Shown: positions 7,387 to 17,765, numbered from the stretch's first letter. The stretch is DNA of 64,000 nucleotides from Oscillospiraceae bacterium (GCA_014799395.1 JAAVID010000081.1:56019-120018), one strand, 5' to 3'. Program-made: numbers and translations. Notes: generated by a model not told the origin, from the sequence alone.

Positions 7387-8154
7387 ATGTTTTCATTTAT
7401 AATATGCTTTATCGCCGGGATAGGCGCGGGGCTTGGCACGGGGTTTGCGGGAATGAGCGCGGCGGCGGTCATTTCGCCTATGCTTATAACGTTTCTTGAT
7501 ATGCCCGCCTATGACGCGGTCGGCATCGCGCTGGCGAGCGACGTTCTGGCAAGCGCGGTCTCGGCGTATACGTATGGGAAAAACAAAAATCTCGACATAA
7601 AAAACGGGCTTGTGATGATGTCGGCGGTGCTTGTGTTTACGCTTGTCGGGAGCTGGCTTGCGAAGCTGGTGCCGAACGAGACTATGGGCGGATTTTCCGT
7701 TGTTATGACGTTTTTCCTCGGCATTAAGTTTATCGTCAAGCCCGTGATGACCACCAAGGAAAGTATGGGCGCGGTATCGGCGAAAAAGCGCGTTGCGCAG
7801 TCGATAATATGCGGCACGCTGATAGGGCTTATCTGCGGATTTGTCGGCGCGGGCGGCGGTATGATGATGCTGTTGATACTGACGAGCGTTCTCGGCTACG
7901 AGCTGAAAACCGCTGTCGGGACATCGGTTTTTATTATGACGTTCACGGCGCTGACGGGAGCGGTGAGCCATTTCGCGATAGGCGGAATGCCCGATGTGTT
8001 CTGCCTTGTGTGCTGTATTCTCAGTACGCTTTTATGGGCAAGGATAGCCGCCGTTTTCGCGAACAAAGCCTCGCCCAAGACATTAAACCGCGCTACGGGA
8101 ATTGTGCTTGCGGTGCTTGGGGCTTCGATAATGGTCGTGAATTTTATCAAATAA
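7387..8154 (+). CDS. TauE/SafE-family membrane exporter
   Basis: A 255-residue integral membrane protein with about eight hydrophobic helices. The two Gly-rich repeats GIGAGLGTGFAGMSAA (near residue 9) and GFVGAGGGMMM (near 145) mark the two halves of the TauE/SafE (DUF81) fold, whose members move sulfite, sulfoacetate or other organic anions across the membrane. ATG 7387 has AGGAGTGAGGG upstream. It is divergent from marR, so the operator between them might touch both, but it has its own promoter further downstream. The substrate cannot be told from sequence. Confidence 0.8.
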   Translation: MFSFIICFIAGIGAGLGTGFAGMSAAAVISPMLITFLDMPAYDAVGIALASDVLASAVSAYTYGKNKNLDIKNGLVMMSAVLVFTLVGSWLAKLVPNETMGGFSVVMTFFLGIKFIVKPVMTTKESMGAVSAKKRVAQSIICGTLIGLICGFVGAGGGMMMLLILTSVLGYELKTAVGTSVFIMTFTALTGAVSHFAIGGMPDVFCLVCCILSTLLWARIAAVFANKASPKTLNRATGIVLAVLGASIMVVNFIK

Positions 8155-8189
8155 AACAATAGCCGTTCCTATTGTGAACGGCTATTGTT
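8155..8189. terminator. Bidirectional terminator, TauE / flippase-like gene
   Basis: AACAATAGCCGTTC (8155-8168) pairs perfectly with GAACGGCTATTGTT (8176-8189). The stop codon of the minus-strand gene (8169-8171) lies in the loop, so that gene's last residues are encoded by the right arm. Confidence 0.8.
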
Positions 8190-9122
8190 TTGTCTTTTTC
8201 GTCTTTTCATAACTAGCGTTGCTACAAATGCTCCGCCCGCAAGTATCAGCTCCGCGACGGTCTGCCACAGCCGCGATATTACCGAGATGACCACCGCGTC
8301 GCTCTCGGGCATTATCAGCATAAGCCCCGCGAGAATTATCCCCTCGCGTACTCCAAGACCGGACGGCGCGAATATCGCAAGTATGCCCATTATCGCCGAA
8401 ATGCCGTAAATGCCCGCGCAGAACAGCATTTCGTTCCAACCGACTGCGGGGTTCACAGACTTTACAAGCATAAAAAATCCGAACCCGACCACCAGCCAGT
8501 TGCCGATAAACATAAGCACCACCTTTAATATCTGCGTATACTTCATCGGAATTTCCAAGTCTTTTTTGAAAATTTTTCCGAGAATTTTCAAAGCGAAATT
8601 GATTATTTTCGGGTGAATACAGATAAAAAACGCCGCTATCAGCAGTACCGTAAGCCACCTGTAATTGTCGAGCAGCTCATTCGGGAAAAAGAACAGCGAC
8701 AGAATAAACAGCAGCGCCGCGCCGAGCAAGGTACAGATATTCTCGATAAAAAAGCAGACCGTCACCTTGGACAGGGGCGCGTTTTCCTCCTTGTAGTATG
8801 TAAGCCGCGCAGCTAGTAAAAACACCTTGCCCGGGATATACTTGCCGAGTATTGAAAGCAGGTACGCCGTGAGCGCCTTGCCGTAGGGTATCGAACAGCC
8901 GTTTATTTTCGTGATGTAATGAAACAGCGACGCGAGCGAGAGCTTATACGCGAAATAAAACAACATAGAGACCGCGAAAACGCCGAAGTCGACGCTCATT
9001 ATCTTTTCGGAGAACTCGTCCCAATGGCTGTAAAAATACCACGCGATAAAGATGACCGCCAGCGCTCCGAAAACGAGCTTTACGATTTTCAGGACGGCGG
9101 TTTTGTTGATTTTTTTTGTCAT
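8169..9122 (-). CDS. Lysylphosphatidylglycerol-synthase-type flippase-like membrane protein
   Basis: A 317-residue protein with about eight membrane helices and a Lys/Arg-rich C-terminal tail. The FAPSGLGVREG motif near residue 255 and the GKYIPGKVF loop near residue 95 are typical of the transmembrane part of MprF/AglD-like proteins (UPF0104), which flip lipids or lipid-linked sugars. It lacks the lysyl-transfer domain. It overlaps no gene but starts 8 bases after the stop of the polysaccharide pyruvyl transferase fusion at 9131, and the pair probably act in making a surface glycan or glycolipid. That is inferred from family and neighbour only. Confidence 0.75.
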   Translation of the reverse strand: MTKKINKTAVLKIVKLVFGALAVIFIAWYFYSHWDEFSEKIMSVDFGVFAVSMLFYFAYKLSLASLFHYITKINGCSIPYGKALTAYLLSILGKYIPGKVFLLAARLTYYKEENAPLSKVTVCFFIENICTLLGAALLFILSLFFFPNELLDNYRWLTVLLIAAFFICIHPKIINFALKILGKIFKKDLEIPMKYTQILKVVLMFIGNWLVVGFGFFMLVKSVNPAVGWNEMLFCAGIYGISAIMGILAIFAPSGLGVREGIILAGLMLIMPESDAVVISVISRLWQTVAELILAGGAFVATLVMKRRKRQNNSRSQ

Positions 9123-9130
9123 AATTTCAC

Positions 9131-11476
9131 CTAAAAGCTAAGCAGAAAACGGATAAAACACATATATAAAAACACAACCGGAAGCGGGATTTTTTCGAGG
9201 CGCTTCGCGTTTTCCTCAGCGAACCGCATATTCCGCTGCGCCAATCCGAACGCAAGCCTGTGATTCCAATTGCATTTGTCCGTACAGTCTATCTTCAATG
9301 CTTTGCCGAGCTTCGCAAAATATTCACGCTTTGCGCGTGCGCAGTTGTATTTGAAAACAAGAGCACGCTTCTGACTTCGCAGAAGTTTTTCGTCGGTGAA
9401 CTTCTTATCGGATATTACTCCCGAATCCACTGCCGATCGATACATTTCGTACGCCCTCTCCGTACGGATAACGCAGGACGTGTGCTTGACGGGATTCTTC
9501 TTCATCTCCTTTAGCCACACGTCGCCGAACGAAATGTCCGCGTATTCCGCAAACTGATCTTGGCAGAGCAGACACTGCGGGAGCGCGAAAAAGTAAGCGT
9601 TCTTGTAAGCGCAGATAGTTTTTGAATACGACATACGTTTTTCACTGCCGTCCGAATAGACTACCGTCGAAAATCCTCTCCAATGCCCACGCTTATAATA
9701 TATCCGCTTGGCATTCTCAAGAGATATTTTGTGCTTTTTCAGAGGCAGCAGAGCCGAGTTTTCATTATCCTCGCCGCTGCAGTACAGCCCTATCTTGAGA
9801 GCGATCTTCCCGTTAAGTTCGGGACGGTTTTCGAGTATTTTTGAAAGCGCCCTCAGCTGACACGGAACCATTACAACAGCGATCCTACCGTTGAAACTTT
9901 CGAGCAGATCAATATGCTTCAGCAGCGGAACAGGCATATAAACCGACGACGAGCAGCTGCGAATTTCCTCGGCAGTCACGGCGATAAATGTCTTGTATCC
10001 GAGTTTTCCGTTTACTATCTCGGAACGCGTGACCCATGCGCCGTCGATCTTCCCGCTTTCCAACAAATAGCACAGCAGCGCCGTTACCATACCGCCCGAC
10101 GCGGCGTTTTCGCGTATCGTTTCATCCTCCGCATATCCCATTCTGCTGCATAGATGAGCGCCGATGTATCTGTCGGGGTCGTTGAAGTCCAGCAATCGGA
10201 CAGGCTTGGGACGCCGAACTTGCTCGTCGATCTCGTTGCAGATAAGCTCGATGTTTTCACGTGAGCTTGCTTTGACGTTCGGAAGATTTTCCGCGATCTT
10301 CGCGCGTATCTCCTCCGAATTTTCTATCAGCCTTTGAAATTCCGTCCGCAATTTTTCCGGGGTCAGCTCCGAATAGTCCGCCGCGTATTCGCCCAAGCCG
10401 AACATATCCAAGACCTCCTTGTACTTGTGGCTCCACCCGACAAGCAGTACCGGAACGCCCTTTTCAAGCGCCCCTATCATCGCGTGAAATCGGCTCGCGA
10501 CAAGCGCCTTGCAGCGCGAGATAAGCAGCCTTATTTCCTCGGGGTACATCTCGCGCGGGTAATAGCGGACGTTGGTTTTATCGTGAATGTTCGCGTAAAC
10601 TTCGCCGCATATCGGCAGGTCGTTGTTTCGGGGCTTGGCGCTGTCCTCACGCGCGGCGTTGGCTATTATCAGCACGGAATAGCCCTCCGAGGTCAGCCGC
10701 TCGATAAACTCCGTCATAATAGCCTTGTAATTGATACCGAGCTTACGGCAGCGCTTTTCGACAACGCTCGAGATCGAAACGCCTACTACATATCCGTTGT
10801 AAAAGCTGTCGTTATCGCAGAGCGCTTTCACGCTTTCGGTATACTCTTCGCCCTCGGGCATAGAAAACGCGCCGTCTGCGCAAAGGCGGACGTTCTTGGT
10901 TATTCCTATTTCGGTCAGGTCGTTTTTCGTTATCTCTCCGCGTGCGCAGATGAGGCGCATTTTCGGCAGTATCCGGTTTGCGAGGAAGCGGTTATACGGG
11001 TTTTTGAAGCTGCCGAGCGCCTGCGAATACTTGCACACGGGCGCGCCGCACAGCATGGGAACGGCGGCGCAGACGAACGCGTAGGTGTTCATCACGAAGC
11101 CGCGGCTATCCACGAACGACACCCCCGCCATATCGACCACCATAGTACATTCCGAGTACGCGCGGATAATTTTGTTGCGGAGAAACAGCCTGCGGAATAA
11201 AGGAAAATGTCCGAAAAGTCCATACATCACCGCGAGAGGAAACGTGAGAAAAAGGAGCTTTTCGGGCTTGGCGTTCACGACGTTAATAAAGTCGTAACGC
11301 TCGGGGCTCGCCTTGATTATTTCGCGGTCGCGCTTGGGGTAGGTCGACATAAGCGTTATTTCCAGACGGTCTCCGTAACGCTCTTTAAGCTGTTTTATCC
11401 CCGATTGAAGCATTGCCGCCGCACCCTTGTTTCCGCAGAACGACGCGGCGGTTATCGCTATATTGATTGATTTCAT
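9131..11476 (-). CDS. Fusion of polysaccharide pyruvyl transferase and FrhB-type domain
   Basis: A 781-residue protein with two recognisable parts. Residues 1 to about 410 match the polysaccharide pyruvyl transferase family (CsaB/WcaK): ITAASFCGNKGAAAML at the N-terminus, then SRFHAMIGALEKGVPVLLVGWSHKY near residue 345. From about 430 to 781 it matches the coenzyme F420 hydrogenase/dehydrogenase beta-subunit family (NAASGGMVTALL near 460, VMVPCQLRAL near 540, CLLCQDQFAEYADISFGD near 650). The usual N-terminal ferredoxin part of FrhB-like proteins is missing. These two genes often sit side by side in surface-polysaccharide loci; here they are one frame. A role in pyruvylating or otherwise modifying a cell-surface glycan is likely. 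Catalysis by the FrhB part is unknown. Confidence 0.8.
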   Translation of the reverse strand: MKSINIAITAASFCGNKGAAAMLQSGIKQLKERYGDRLEITLMSTYPKRDREIIKASPERYDFINVVNAKPEKLLFLTFPLAVMYGLFGHFPLFRRLFLRNKIIRAYSECTMVVDMAGVSFVDSRGFVMNTYAFVCAAVPMLCGAPVCKYSQALGSFKNPYNRFLANRILPKMRLICARGEITKNDLTEIGITKNVRLCADGAFSMPEGEEYTESVKALCDNDSFYNGYVVGVSISSVVEKRCRKLGINYKAIMTEFIERLTSEGYSVLIIANAAREDSAKPRNNDLPICGEVYANIHDKTNVRYYPREMYPEEIRLLISRCKALVASRFHAMIGALEKGVPVLLVGWSHKYKEVLDMFGLGEYAADYSELTPEKLRTEFQRLIENSEEIRAKIAENLPNVKASSRENIELICNEIDEQVRRPKPVRLLDFNDPDRYIGAHLCSRMGYAEDETIRENAASGGMVTALLCYLLESGKIDGAWVTRSEIVNGKLGYKTFIAVTAEEIRSCSSSVYMPVPLLKHIDLLESFNGRIAVVMVPCQLRALSKILENRPELNGKIALKIGLYCSGEDNENSALLPLKKHKISLENAKRIYYKRGHWRGFSTVVYSDGSEKRMSYSKTICAYKNAYFFALPQCLLCQDQFAEYADISFGDVWLKEMKKNPVKHTSCVIRTERAYEMYRSAVDSGVISDKKFTDEKLLRSQKRALVFKYNCARAKREYFAKLGKALKIDCTDKCNWNHRLAFGLAQRNMRFAEENAKRLEKIPLPVVFLYMCFIRFLLSF

Positions 11477-11500
11477 AATCTTGTAAATACCACCTTTTCA

Positions 11501-12151
11501 TTAAGACCTTATTTTAGTTTTTATCTTGAACTTTTTACCGATTTTTCTCGCAAGATGGTCGCGCAGACCCATTGGCGTTCCCGCGAGGAAGAGCGTTTTG
11601 TCGCAGATTATGGTTTCGGCTTTTTCGGGGAACAGATAAAAGCTGTGTGCGCACTCCACCGCCATTGTTATCTTTTTGTACGGAAATTCGGTGACTTTTT
11701 CGGCTTCGCGCGGCGCGTTGCTGTCGGGGTCTTTGGGCGGGAGCTCGCGGAGTATCAGCTTGTCGTCGGCGAATTCCGCGTTCTGTATTTTGCCGTAGGA
11801 CTGCTCCAGCGAGTCGGCGTTTTTGTTGAAGTACCATATCTTCATATTGTGCGGAAGCGTTGCGAAAACGAGAAAAATCACGCCGAAAATGACCGTAAGA
11901 AGCCACTCGCGCGTCCATATCGCCGAGCCCGTGAGCAGGAAGAAAAATCCCGCCGCGTAATAGCAAAGGGTCTGTATGGGCTTTATCTTCAGCGCGTACA
12001 GGAAATCGGAGTACGCGCGAATTCTCGCCATTGTGCACTCCGTTTCTACGACGAGTTTGCCGTTGTCGGGGTGCCTTTCGGCATTCATTTCAACAAAAAG
12101 ATTGGCGAGCTTTTCCTCGCGCGACTGCAAGAGCTCTTTTTTATTTTTCAT
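11501..12151 (-). CDS. Membrane protein, YcxB-like
   Basis: A 216-residue protein with a charged N-terminal region, two adjacent hydrophobic segments near residues 62-100 (CYYAAGFFFLL and LLTVIFGVIFLVFATL), and a cytoplasmic C-terminal domain ending in a basic tail. The arrangement (two helices then a small beta-rich domain with a TEFPYKKITMAVE stretch) resembles YcxB-like proteins, whose function is unknown. The start overlaps the end of the esterase gene by 11 bases, and AAGGG precedes the ATG, so the genes are translationally coupled. Confidence 0.55.
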   Translation of the reverse strand: MKNKKELLQSREEKLANLFVEMNAERHPDNGKLVVETECTMARIRAYSDFLYALKIKPIQTLCYYAAGFFFLLTGSAIWTREWLLTVIFGVIFLVFATLPHNMKIWYFNKNADSLEQSYGKIQNAEFADDKLILRELPPKDPDSNAPREAEKVTEFPYKKITMAVECAHSFYLFPEKAETIICDKTLFLAGTPMGLRDHLARKIGKKFKIKTKIRS

Positions 12152-13202
12152 TTTGAATTCCCTTTATATACGCATACAGTTCCGTCGCCATTTCCGCCTG
12201 CTCGGTAGCGCGGGGGTGTCCGTCGGTAGCCGCTCCGCCGCGCTCGAATTTGAAGAACCGAACGCGCTTTTCGTTGACTTCCCCGGCTATCTCGCGAAGA
12301 GCGTCGTCCCAAGTCGGGTCGTGCTTGAGCACGGTGAGCAGAAGGATAAATGTCGCGTTCGGGTATTTGCCCATAAGGTCGCGGAGCATTTCGATGTACT
12401 TGTCCTTCCACATTCTGCGGTAGTCGGGGCGCTTTATCGCCTCGGGGTCGGGGCTTGCATCGTTCTGACCTATCGCGATTATAACGTAGTCGGGGATATA
12501 CTTTGAGAAATCCCACTGCTTTAATTCACCGTAAGGAGAATACTGAATTTTATCGTAGACCCTTGTCATTCCCCAGAGGTGGTCGGAAGTGAAATAGCCC
12601 GTGTCGTCCAACAGCGCTATACCGCCCTGCGCGACATCGTGAACCTCCGCGTTGAGCCGTCTCGCGAGCATTAACGGATAGGAAAAATAGGCGTTGTCCA
12701 AGGCGTTGTTGTGCCCTTCGGGATCGCATTGACTCTCGTTGAAGATAGCCTCAGTGACCTCGCCCGCGGAAACGCTGTCGCCGTAGACCTCGAGCTTCAG
12801 ATCGTACTTGTGGTTCGGGCAGGAGACCTCGGCGTTTTCGTCGATAACGATACCTACGAACTCAACATAATTATGAGAAGCCAGCGTCTTGACGAGCTTC
12901 AAAGTATGCTGCTTGTTTTCGAGATTTTCGGCGAGCGTGTACAGCTCGTCCTCCCAACTGTTTTTGAGGACGAATTTCTGCATTACGCCGTCGACAAGTG
13001 CGCCGAAATGAGTAAGCTCCTGGTGGTTGATGTTCTTGATGACAAGCGCGCAGGACGTGCCCGTGAAATTTACGTCGATCATAGTTCCGGGCCACACGAG
13101 AACGGGGCGCGAGGGGTCGTCAAAATCAATTCTGCCCATATATTCGAGGGCGGGGTTTTCGGGGGTTATCAGCTTTTTGTTTGCGGGTAATTCGCAGCTC
13201 AT
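12141..13202 (-). CDS. SGNH esterase, carbohydrate esterase family 2-like
   Basis: A 353-residue protein with no signal peptide. Residues 1-125 form a beta-rich domain like the jelly-roll of CE2 esterases (GRIDFDDPSRPVLVWPGT). The SGNH hydrolase part follows: the nucleophile Ser in VYGDSVSAGE near residue 135, IGQNDA near 245, and the His in TDGHPRATEQAEM near 330. CE2 enzymes remove acetyl groups from xylan or mannan sugars, which fits the mannan-related GH130 and GH26 genes elsewhere in the window. AGGAG precedes ATG 13202, only 2 bases after the hemW stop. A cytoplasmic location would suit deacetylation of imported oligosaccharides. Confidence 0.75.
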   Translation of the reverse strand: MSCELPANKKLITPENPALEYMGRIDFDDPSRPVLVWPGTMIDVNFTGTSCALVIKNINHQELTHFGALVDGVMQKFVLKNSWEDELYTLAENLENKQHTLKLVKTLASHNYVEFVGIVIDENAEVSCPNHKYDLKLEVYGDSVSAGEVTEAIFNESQCDPEGHNNALDNAYFSYPLMLARRLNAEVHDVAQGGIALLDDTGYFTSDHLWGMTRVYDKIQYSPYGELKQWDFSKYIPDYVIIAIGQNDASPDPEAIKRPDYRRMWKDKYIEMLRDLMGKYPNATFILLLTVLKHDPTWDDALREIAGEVNEKRVRFFKFERGGAATDGHPRATEQAEMATELYAYIKGIQNEK

Positions 13203-13204
13203 GG

Positions 13205-14278
13205 CTATTCTCCTTTTTCGTTATAATGCGCCAACAATGTGGAGATTATCTCGTTTGATACGAGAAAGCCCTCCGCCGTCAGCGACAAGCGTTCGTTTTC
13301 GATTTTGTAATACTGCTTCGGGATTAGCGGCAATGCGCTTTTTACGCGCTCCCAAAGCTCATTCGGAATACCCTCCGTCAGGCGCAGACCGAGCATAATT
13401 TTTTCCTCGGTCTCGTTCGGGTCGTCGTCGGTGATTATTTCGTTCTGATGTTCGCTTTCGATAAATTCGCGAAGATTACGGGCGATTGCGAAGCGCTTTC
13501 CCTTGTAGAAAGAATGCGCCGCCGCGCCTATACCGAGATACTCATCGCGCCGCCAGTATTTGAGATTGTGACGGCTTGTCATTCCGCCTTTGGCAAAACT
13601 GCTGATCTCATACTGCTTAAATCCGATACTCTCCAACATTCTTGCCGTTCTGAGATATATTTCCGCCGACTTGTCCTCATCGGGCAGTCCGTCGGGGGGA
13701 TTTTTTCCGAATGCGGTGTTCGGTTCGATTTTGAGCATATATGCCGAGATATGAGTTATCGGCAGCCCGCGCAGCTGTGAGATCGAATATACGAGCGACA
13801 CGCTGTCCTGCCTCGGAAGCCCGATCATTAAATCAGCCGAAATATCGCAGAAGCCGACCTCGCAAGCCGTCAATATCGCCTGCCGCGCCTGCTCGAACGT
13901 GTGCGCCCTGCCGAGTGTTCTGAGATCGCGATTGACCGCCGACTGCAACCCGACCGAGAGACGGTTCACCCCTGCATTGTAGAGTATGCCGAACGTTTCT
14001 CTGTCCATTTCGAGGGGGTTGCACTCCACCGTGACCTCCGCGCCGCGAGACCTGCGAACCTCGGCGAGTATACGCGGAATATGCCGCGCCAATAAAATCG
14101 GAGTTCCGCCGCCGAAATAAACGGTGTTATAGTCCTCGTTATAATAACGCAGATTTCGTATGACCGCGTCCGCGTATTGCTCCGCCGCGTCCTCGCGAAA
14201 ACCGACGGAATAAAAGTCGCAGTACGGACATTTTTTTCGGCAGAACGGAACGTGTATATACAGCCCGAGATCACTCAT
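13205..14278 (-). CDS. hemW: Radical SAM heme chaperone HemW-like
   Basis: A 357-residue radical-SAM protein. The iron-sulfur motif [12 protein letters not shown] (CxxxCxxC) is at residues 13-24, with GGGTP following near residue 55 and a C-terminal winged-helix-like domain. It matches HemW, formerly called HemN-like; HemW lacks the extra N-terminal cysteine region of true coproporphyrinogen oxidase HemN and delivers heme to respiratory enzymes. Its start overlaps the end of lepA by 8 bases, and lepA-hemW synteny is very common in Firmicutes. Confidence 0.9.
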   Translation of the reverse strand: MSDLGLYIHVPFCRKKCPYCDFYSVGFREDAAEQYADAVIRNLRYYNEDYNTVYFGGGTPILLARHIPRILAEVRRSRGAEVTVECNPLEMDRETFGILYNAGVNRLSVGLQSAVNRDLRTLGRAHTFEQARQAILTACEVGFCDISADLMIGLPRQDSVSLVYSISQLRGLPITHISAYMLKIEPNTAFGKNPPDGLPDEDKSAEIYLRTARMLESIGFKQYEISSFAKGGMTSRHNLKYWRRDEYLGIGAAAHSFYKGKRFAIARNLREFIESEHQNEIITDDDPNETEEKIMLGLRLTEGIPNELWERVKSALPLIPKQYYKIENERLSLTAEGFLVSNEIISTLLAHYNEKGE

Positions 14279-16079
14279 CGTCGAGCTTGAGCACTGCCAT
14301 AAACGCCTCCTGCGGCACCTCTACCGTACCGAATTGGCGCATACGCTTTTTGCCCTCCTTCTGCTTTTCGAGGAGCTTTTTCTTACGCGTTATATCGCCG
14401 CCATAGCACTTTGCGAGAACGTCCTTGCGCAGCGCCTTTATGGTCTCGCGGGCGATTATCTTTCCGCCGACGCACGCTTGAATGGGTATCTCAAAAAGCT
14501 GCCGCGGGATATGCTCTTTCAGCTTCTCCGCCATTTTGCGCGCGCGCTCGTAAGCCTTGTCCGCGTGGACGATAAACGACAGCGCGTCAATGACCTCGCC
14601 GTTGAGCATTATGTCGAGCTTAACGAGCTTGGACGGCGCGAAGCCCATCATCTCGTAGTCGTAGCTTGCGTAGCCGCGCGTGCGCGATTTCAGCGCGTCA
14701 AAGAAGTCGTAGACTATCTCGTTGAGCGGCAGTTCGTAGTGGAGGTCAACGCGCTTGGCGTCGATATACTGCATATCCTTAAACACTCCGCGCCTGTTCT
14801 GGCATAGCTCCATAATGTTGCCGACATAGTCAGACGGCGCGTAAACGTGCGCGTTTACCATAGGCTCGTAGCTCTGCGCGATAAGCGTGGTGTCGGGGTA
14901 ATTTGTGGGGTTGTCTATCATCTGAACCGTGCCGTCCGTCATCTCGATCTTGTAAACGACCGAGGGCGCGGTGGTGATTATGTCGAGATTGTATTCGCGC
15001 TCGATACGCTCCTGTACAACGTCCATATGGAGCAGACCGAGAAATCCGCAGCGGAAGCCGAACCCGAGCGCGACGGAGCTTTCGGGCTCAAACGACAAGG
15101 ACGCGTCGTTTAATTGCAGCTTGTCCAGAGCGTCGCGGAGGTCGGGGTATTTCGCGCCGTCCGCGGGGTAGATACCGCTGAATACCATGGGGTTGACGTC
15201 GCGGTAGCCCGAAAGGGGCTCGGCGGCGGGATTTGCGGCGTTGGTCACGGTATCGCCGACCTTGGTGTCGCCGATAGACTTTATCGAAGCCGCGATATAG
15301 CCGACCTCGCCGGCGTTCAGGACGGAGCAGGGAACTAATTCGGTAGCTCCCATATAGCCGACCTCGACGGTGGTAAACTCCGCGCCCGAAGCCATCATTC
15401 GTATCTTATCGCCCGCCTTTATGCTTCCCTCTTTAACGCGAACGTAGACGATAACGCCCTTGTAGCTGTCATAATAGCTGTCGAAGATAAGCGCTTTGAG
15501 CGGCGCGGAGGAGTCGCCCTTGGGAGCGGGTATTTTGTGAACTATCTCCTCCATTACCGCGTGAATGTTCGTTCCCATTTTCGCGGATATTTCGGGCGCG
15601 TCCATTGCTTCAATGCCGATAACGTTCTCTATCTCCTCTTTGACCTCTTCGGGGTGAGCGCTCGGCAGGTCGATCTTATTGACGACGGGAACGACCTCGA
15701 GGTCGTTCTCCACCGCGAGATAGGTGTTCGCGAGGGTCTGCGCCTCGATACCCTGCGAAGCGTCGACTATCAGAATAGCGCCCTCGCAAGCAACGAGCGA
15801 ACGCGAGACCTCATAATTGAAGTCGACGTGACCGGGGGTGTCGATAAGGTTGAAGATGTACTCCTCCCCGTCGTCCGCCTTGTATTTCAGGCGGACTGCG
15901 CGGGCTTTTATCGTAATTCCGCGCTCGCGCTCAATGTCCATATTATCGAGAAGCTGTTCCTCCATATCGCGCTTTGCGACGGTCTCCGTCTGCTCGAGAA
16001 TCCTGTCCGCGAGCGTGGATTTTCCGTGGTCGATATGCGCGATAATGCAAAAATTCCGTATTTTATTCAAATTTTCCAT
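14271..16079 (-). CDS. lepA: Elongation factor 4
   Basis: A 602-residue translational GTPase, EF-4/LepA, which acts on the ribosome during initiation and elongation stress. All G motifs are present: [14 protein letters not shown] (G1), DTPGHVDF (G3), [12 protein letters not shown] (G4). The length is that of the family, and the C-terminal CTD ends with [22 protein letters not shown] lies 5 bases before ATG 16079, just after the stop of the upstream gene. It leads into hemW with an 8-base overlap. Confidence 0.96.
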   Translation of the reverse strand: MENLNKIRNFCIIAHIDHGKSTLADRILEQTETVAKRDMEEQLLDNMDIERERGITIKARAVRLKYKADDGEEYIFNLIDTPGHVDFNYEVSRSLVACEGAILIVDASQGIEAQTLANTYLAVENDLEVVPVVNKIDLPSAHPEEVKEEIENVIGIEAMDAPEISAKMGTNIHAVMEEIVHKIPAPKGDSSAPLKALIFDSYYDSYKGVIVYVRVKEGSIKAGDKIRMMASGAEFTTVEVGYMGATELVPCSVLNAGEVGYIAASIKSIGDTKVGDTVTNAANPAAEPLSGYRDVNPMVFSGIYPADGAKYPDLRDALDKLQLNDASLSFEPESSVALGFGFRCGFLGLLHMDVVQERIEREYNLDIITTAPSVVYKIEMTDGTVQMIDNPTNYPDTTLIAQSYEPMVNAHVYAPSDYVGNIMELCQNRRGVFKDMQYIDAKRVDLHYELPLNEIVYDFFDALKSRTRGYASYDYEMMGFAPSKLVKLDIMLNGEVIDALSFIVHADKAYERARKMAEKLKEHIPRQLFEIPIQACVGGKIIARETIKALRKDVLAKCYGGDITRKKKLLEKQKEGKKRMRQFGTVEVPQEAFMAVLKLDDE

Positions 16080-16080
16080 T

Positions 16081-16563
16081 TTAACCTCCGATTACAGGCA
16101 GAATATAATGAAAAAACATAAAGGAGATAGCCGCCAAAATCGCGACGACAAAAAAGCCCATCACCGCGCACATTATCCTCTCGCGTTTGATGAGGAACCA
16201 CGGAATGGTGTTTTCGGTCGCGTTTTCGTCATAGACTATCTCAATTTCATCGCCGTATTCAAAATGCTTCGGGGGAATTTTTGTTGACGTAAATGCAAAG
16301 GTAATATCGTGGAAATTTCCCGATTTGTCCTCATAGGAATACTCAAGTTTACAATGATAACGCGTATGACGGCTGCCCGGCGCGCCTATCCTCTCTCGGA
16401 GCGTCTGCGATGTATTTATGACTGCGGTCGCTTTCGCCGCTTTTTTGAATTTGCGTTTCTCCCTGCTGTACCGACACGCAGCAACAATTATCACTGCGAA
16501 TATCAGCACCGCGATAGTCATCGGTATCAGAAAAGCTATTGTGTTCTCCAAATTTAAATCCAT
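16081..16563 (-). CDS. DUF3592-like small membrane protein
   Basis: A 160-residue protein with an N-terminal membrane helix (residues 8-28), a cytoplasmic or extracytoplasmic beta-rich middle, and a second helix near the C-terminus ([20 protein letters not shown]). The central part, with [13 protein letters not shown] and [17 protein letters not shown], is typical of DUF3592 domains, which have no known function. A GAGGT ribosome site precedes ATG 16563. Its stop is 2 bases from lepA's start, so the genes are likely cotranscribed. Confidence 0.6.
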   Translation of the reverse strand: MDLNLENTIAFLIPMTIAVLIFAVIIVAACRYSREKRKFKKAAKATAVINTSQTLRERIGAPGSRHTRYHCKLEYSYEDKSGNFHDITFAFTSTKIPPKHFEYGDEIEIVYDENATENTIPWFLIKRERIMCAVMGFFVVAILAAISFMFFHYILPVIGG

Positions 16564-16646
16564 TGTTTTACCTCGTTTTGTCTGTCAGGAAAAATCGCAT
16601 TATATCCTCCGCGCCGTCCTGCTCTGTGATATGCCAATGATACTGT

Positions 16647-17135
16647 TCATACGTCTGCCGCACTTTCCCGAATCTCCGCAACGAGATTTTGCTCTTTCTT
16701 TTTAAGCAGAGCCGCAAGCTCGGCGGCGGCGTTTTTGTCAATTTCGTTTTGAACGTGAGAACCCGAAAAAACTGCGTCGTTTTCCTCCAGCAGCTCCCTT
16801 TTCTTCCAGTCTCTCGCCAGTAATCCCGCAATGCTGTTAAGCCCCGCGGTATCGTCAAAGTCCGTGTTGAGGATTTCTTCCAACTGTTTCGGGTCAACGT
16901 GCTTTTCGAGCTGTAATACTATCTCCCAAATGCTCTTGGAGTCATCGTGCATAGACGCTATCGACTGCATAATATGCGCCATAATATCCTCGGTTAAAGC
17001 CGTATCGCCTATCTCAGCATCAGCCGTTTTTTCCGTGAGCATTTTCTCAAATCCGAGCTCGGGGTCGGCTTCTTTTGCGCCTACGGAAGTTGTTACCGTG
17101 CCGGATATTCCCGCGAAATTCGTTCCTGTTATCAT
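16647..17135 (-). CDS. Unrecognised 162-aa acidic protein
   Basis: A soluble, acidic, largely helical protein that I do not recognise. It begins MITGTNFAGISGTV, a Gly/Thr-rich start, and then has Leu-spaced helical stretches such as WEIVLQLEKHVDPKQLEEIL. There is no signal peptide or Cys. A GGGGG ribosome site lies upstream of ATG 17135. It shares direction with the two membrane proteins on either side, so it may belong with them. Confidence 0.55.
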   Translation of the reverse strand: MITGTNFAGISGTVTTSVGAKEADPELGFEKMLTEKTADAEIGDTALTEDIMAHIMQSIASMHDDSKSIWEIVLQLEKHVDPKQLEEILNTDFDDTAGLNSIAGLLARDWKKRELLEENDAVFSGSHVQNEIDKNAAAELAALLKKKEQNLVAEIRESAADV

Positions 17136-17150
17136 AATAAGATCCCCCTA

Positions 17151-17765
17151 TCAATCCTCATACTCCGCGTCAAGATACCACTCTATCTTTTCCAGTTTGT
17201 CGTAAAACTCCGTCTCGTTCTCCCAGGTCGGCAGGTCAAACTCTTTGTAGCGGTCGTTCTTCATAAGCTGACGGATAACGTACAGGTCGTTTTTGCGCTT
17301 GGTCGCGCTCTCCTTGTACTCGCGCAGCGGCGCGAACACGCCGTACTCGCCCTCAAGACGGTATATCACAAACTCGCCGAACTGATAGGCGTTGAGACCG
17401 TTGCCCGAAAAGAGCGTTTTTACGGTGGTGTTGTCCATATCGAGCGGCGTTTCGTTCAGCGTGAAGATGGCAAGCGGCTCGTCCGTCATATGCACTCTGT
17501 CGTGCTCCGAGGCGACTTTTTTGTACTTGTCTCCGTCATAGGAGAAATCGCCGGGCAGCAGATAATAGTGGCTCGCGGGGGTCTGATAGCACTGTATCAC
17601 GGTGAACTTGTCCTCGCCGTATTCCTTGATATATACCGTGTCCTTCGGCTCGTAGAAAATGCCGATAACAAGCTTTATCGCGAATATGAATATACCCGTC
17701 GATACCAGCACTATAAGCATTGGCAGGCATTTCAGAAACGCGGTCTTTATTTTTTCCTTTGTCAT
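17151..17765 (-). CDS. Membrane-anchored protein of unknown function
   Basis: A 204-residue protein with one N-terminal membrane helix (residues 12-34, CLPMLIVLVSTGIFIFAIKL) followed by an extracytoplasmic beta-rich domain containing many Tyr and Asp residues. The family is not recognised. AAGGTG precedes ATG 17765. It is followed by the unknown 16647 gene after a 16-base gap. The repeat element at 17865-18040 lies just upstream, between it and the WYL genes. Confidence 0.6.
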   Translation of the reverse strand: MTKEKIKTAFLKCLPMLIVLVSTGIFIFAIKLVIGIFYEPKDTVYIKEYGEDKFTVIQCYQTPASHYYLLPGDFSYDGDKYKKVASEHDRVHMTDEPLAIFTLNETPLDMDNTTVKTLFSGNGLNAYQFGEFVIYRLEGEYGVFAPLREYKESATKRKNDLYVIRQLMKNDRYKEFDLPTWENETEFYDKLEKIEWYLDAEYED

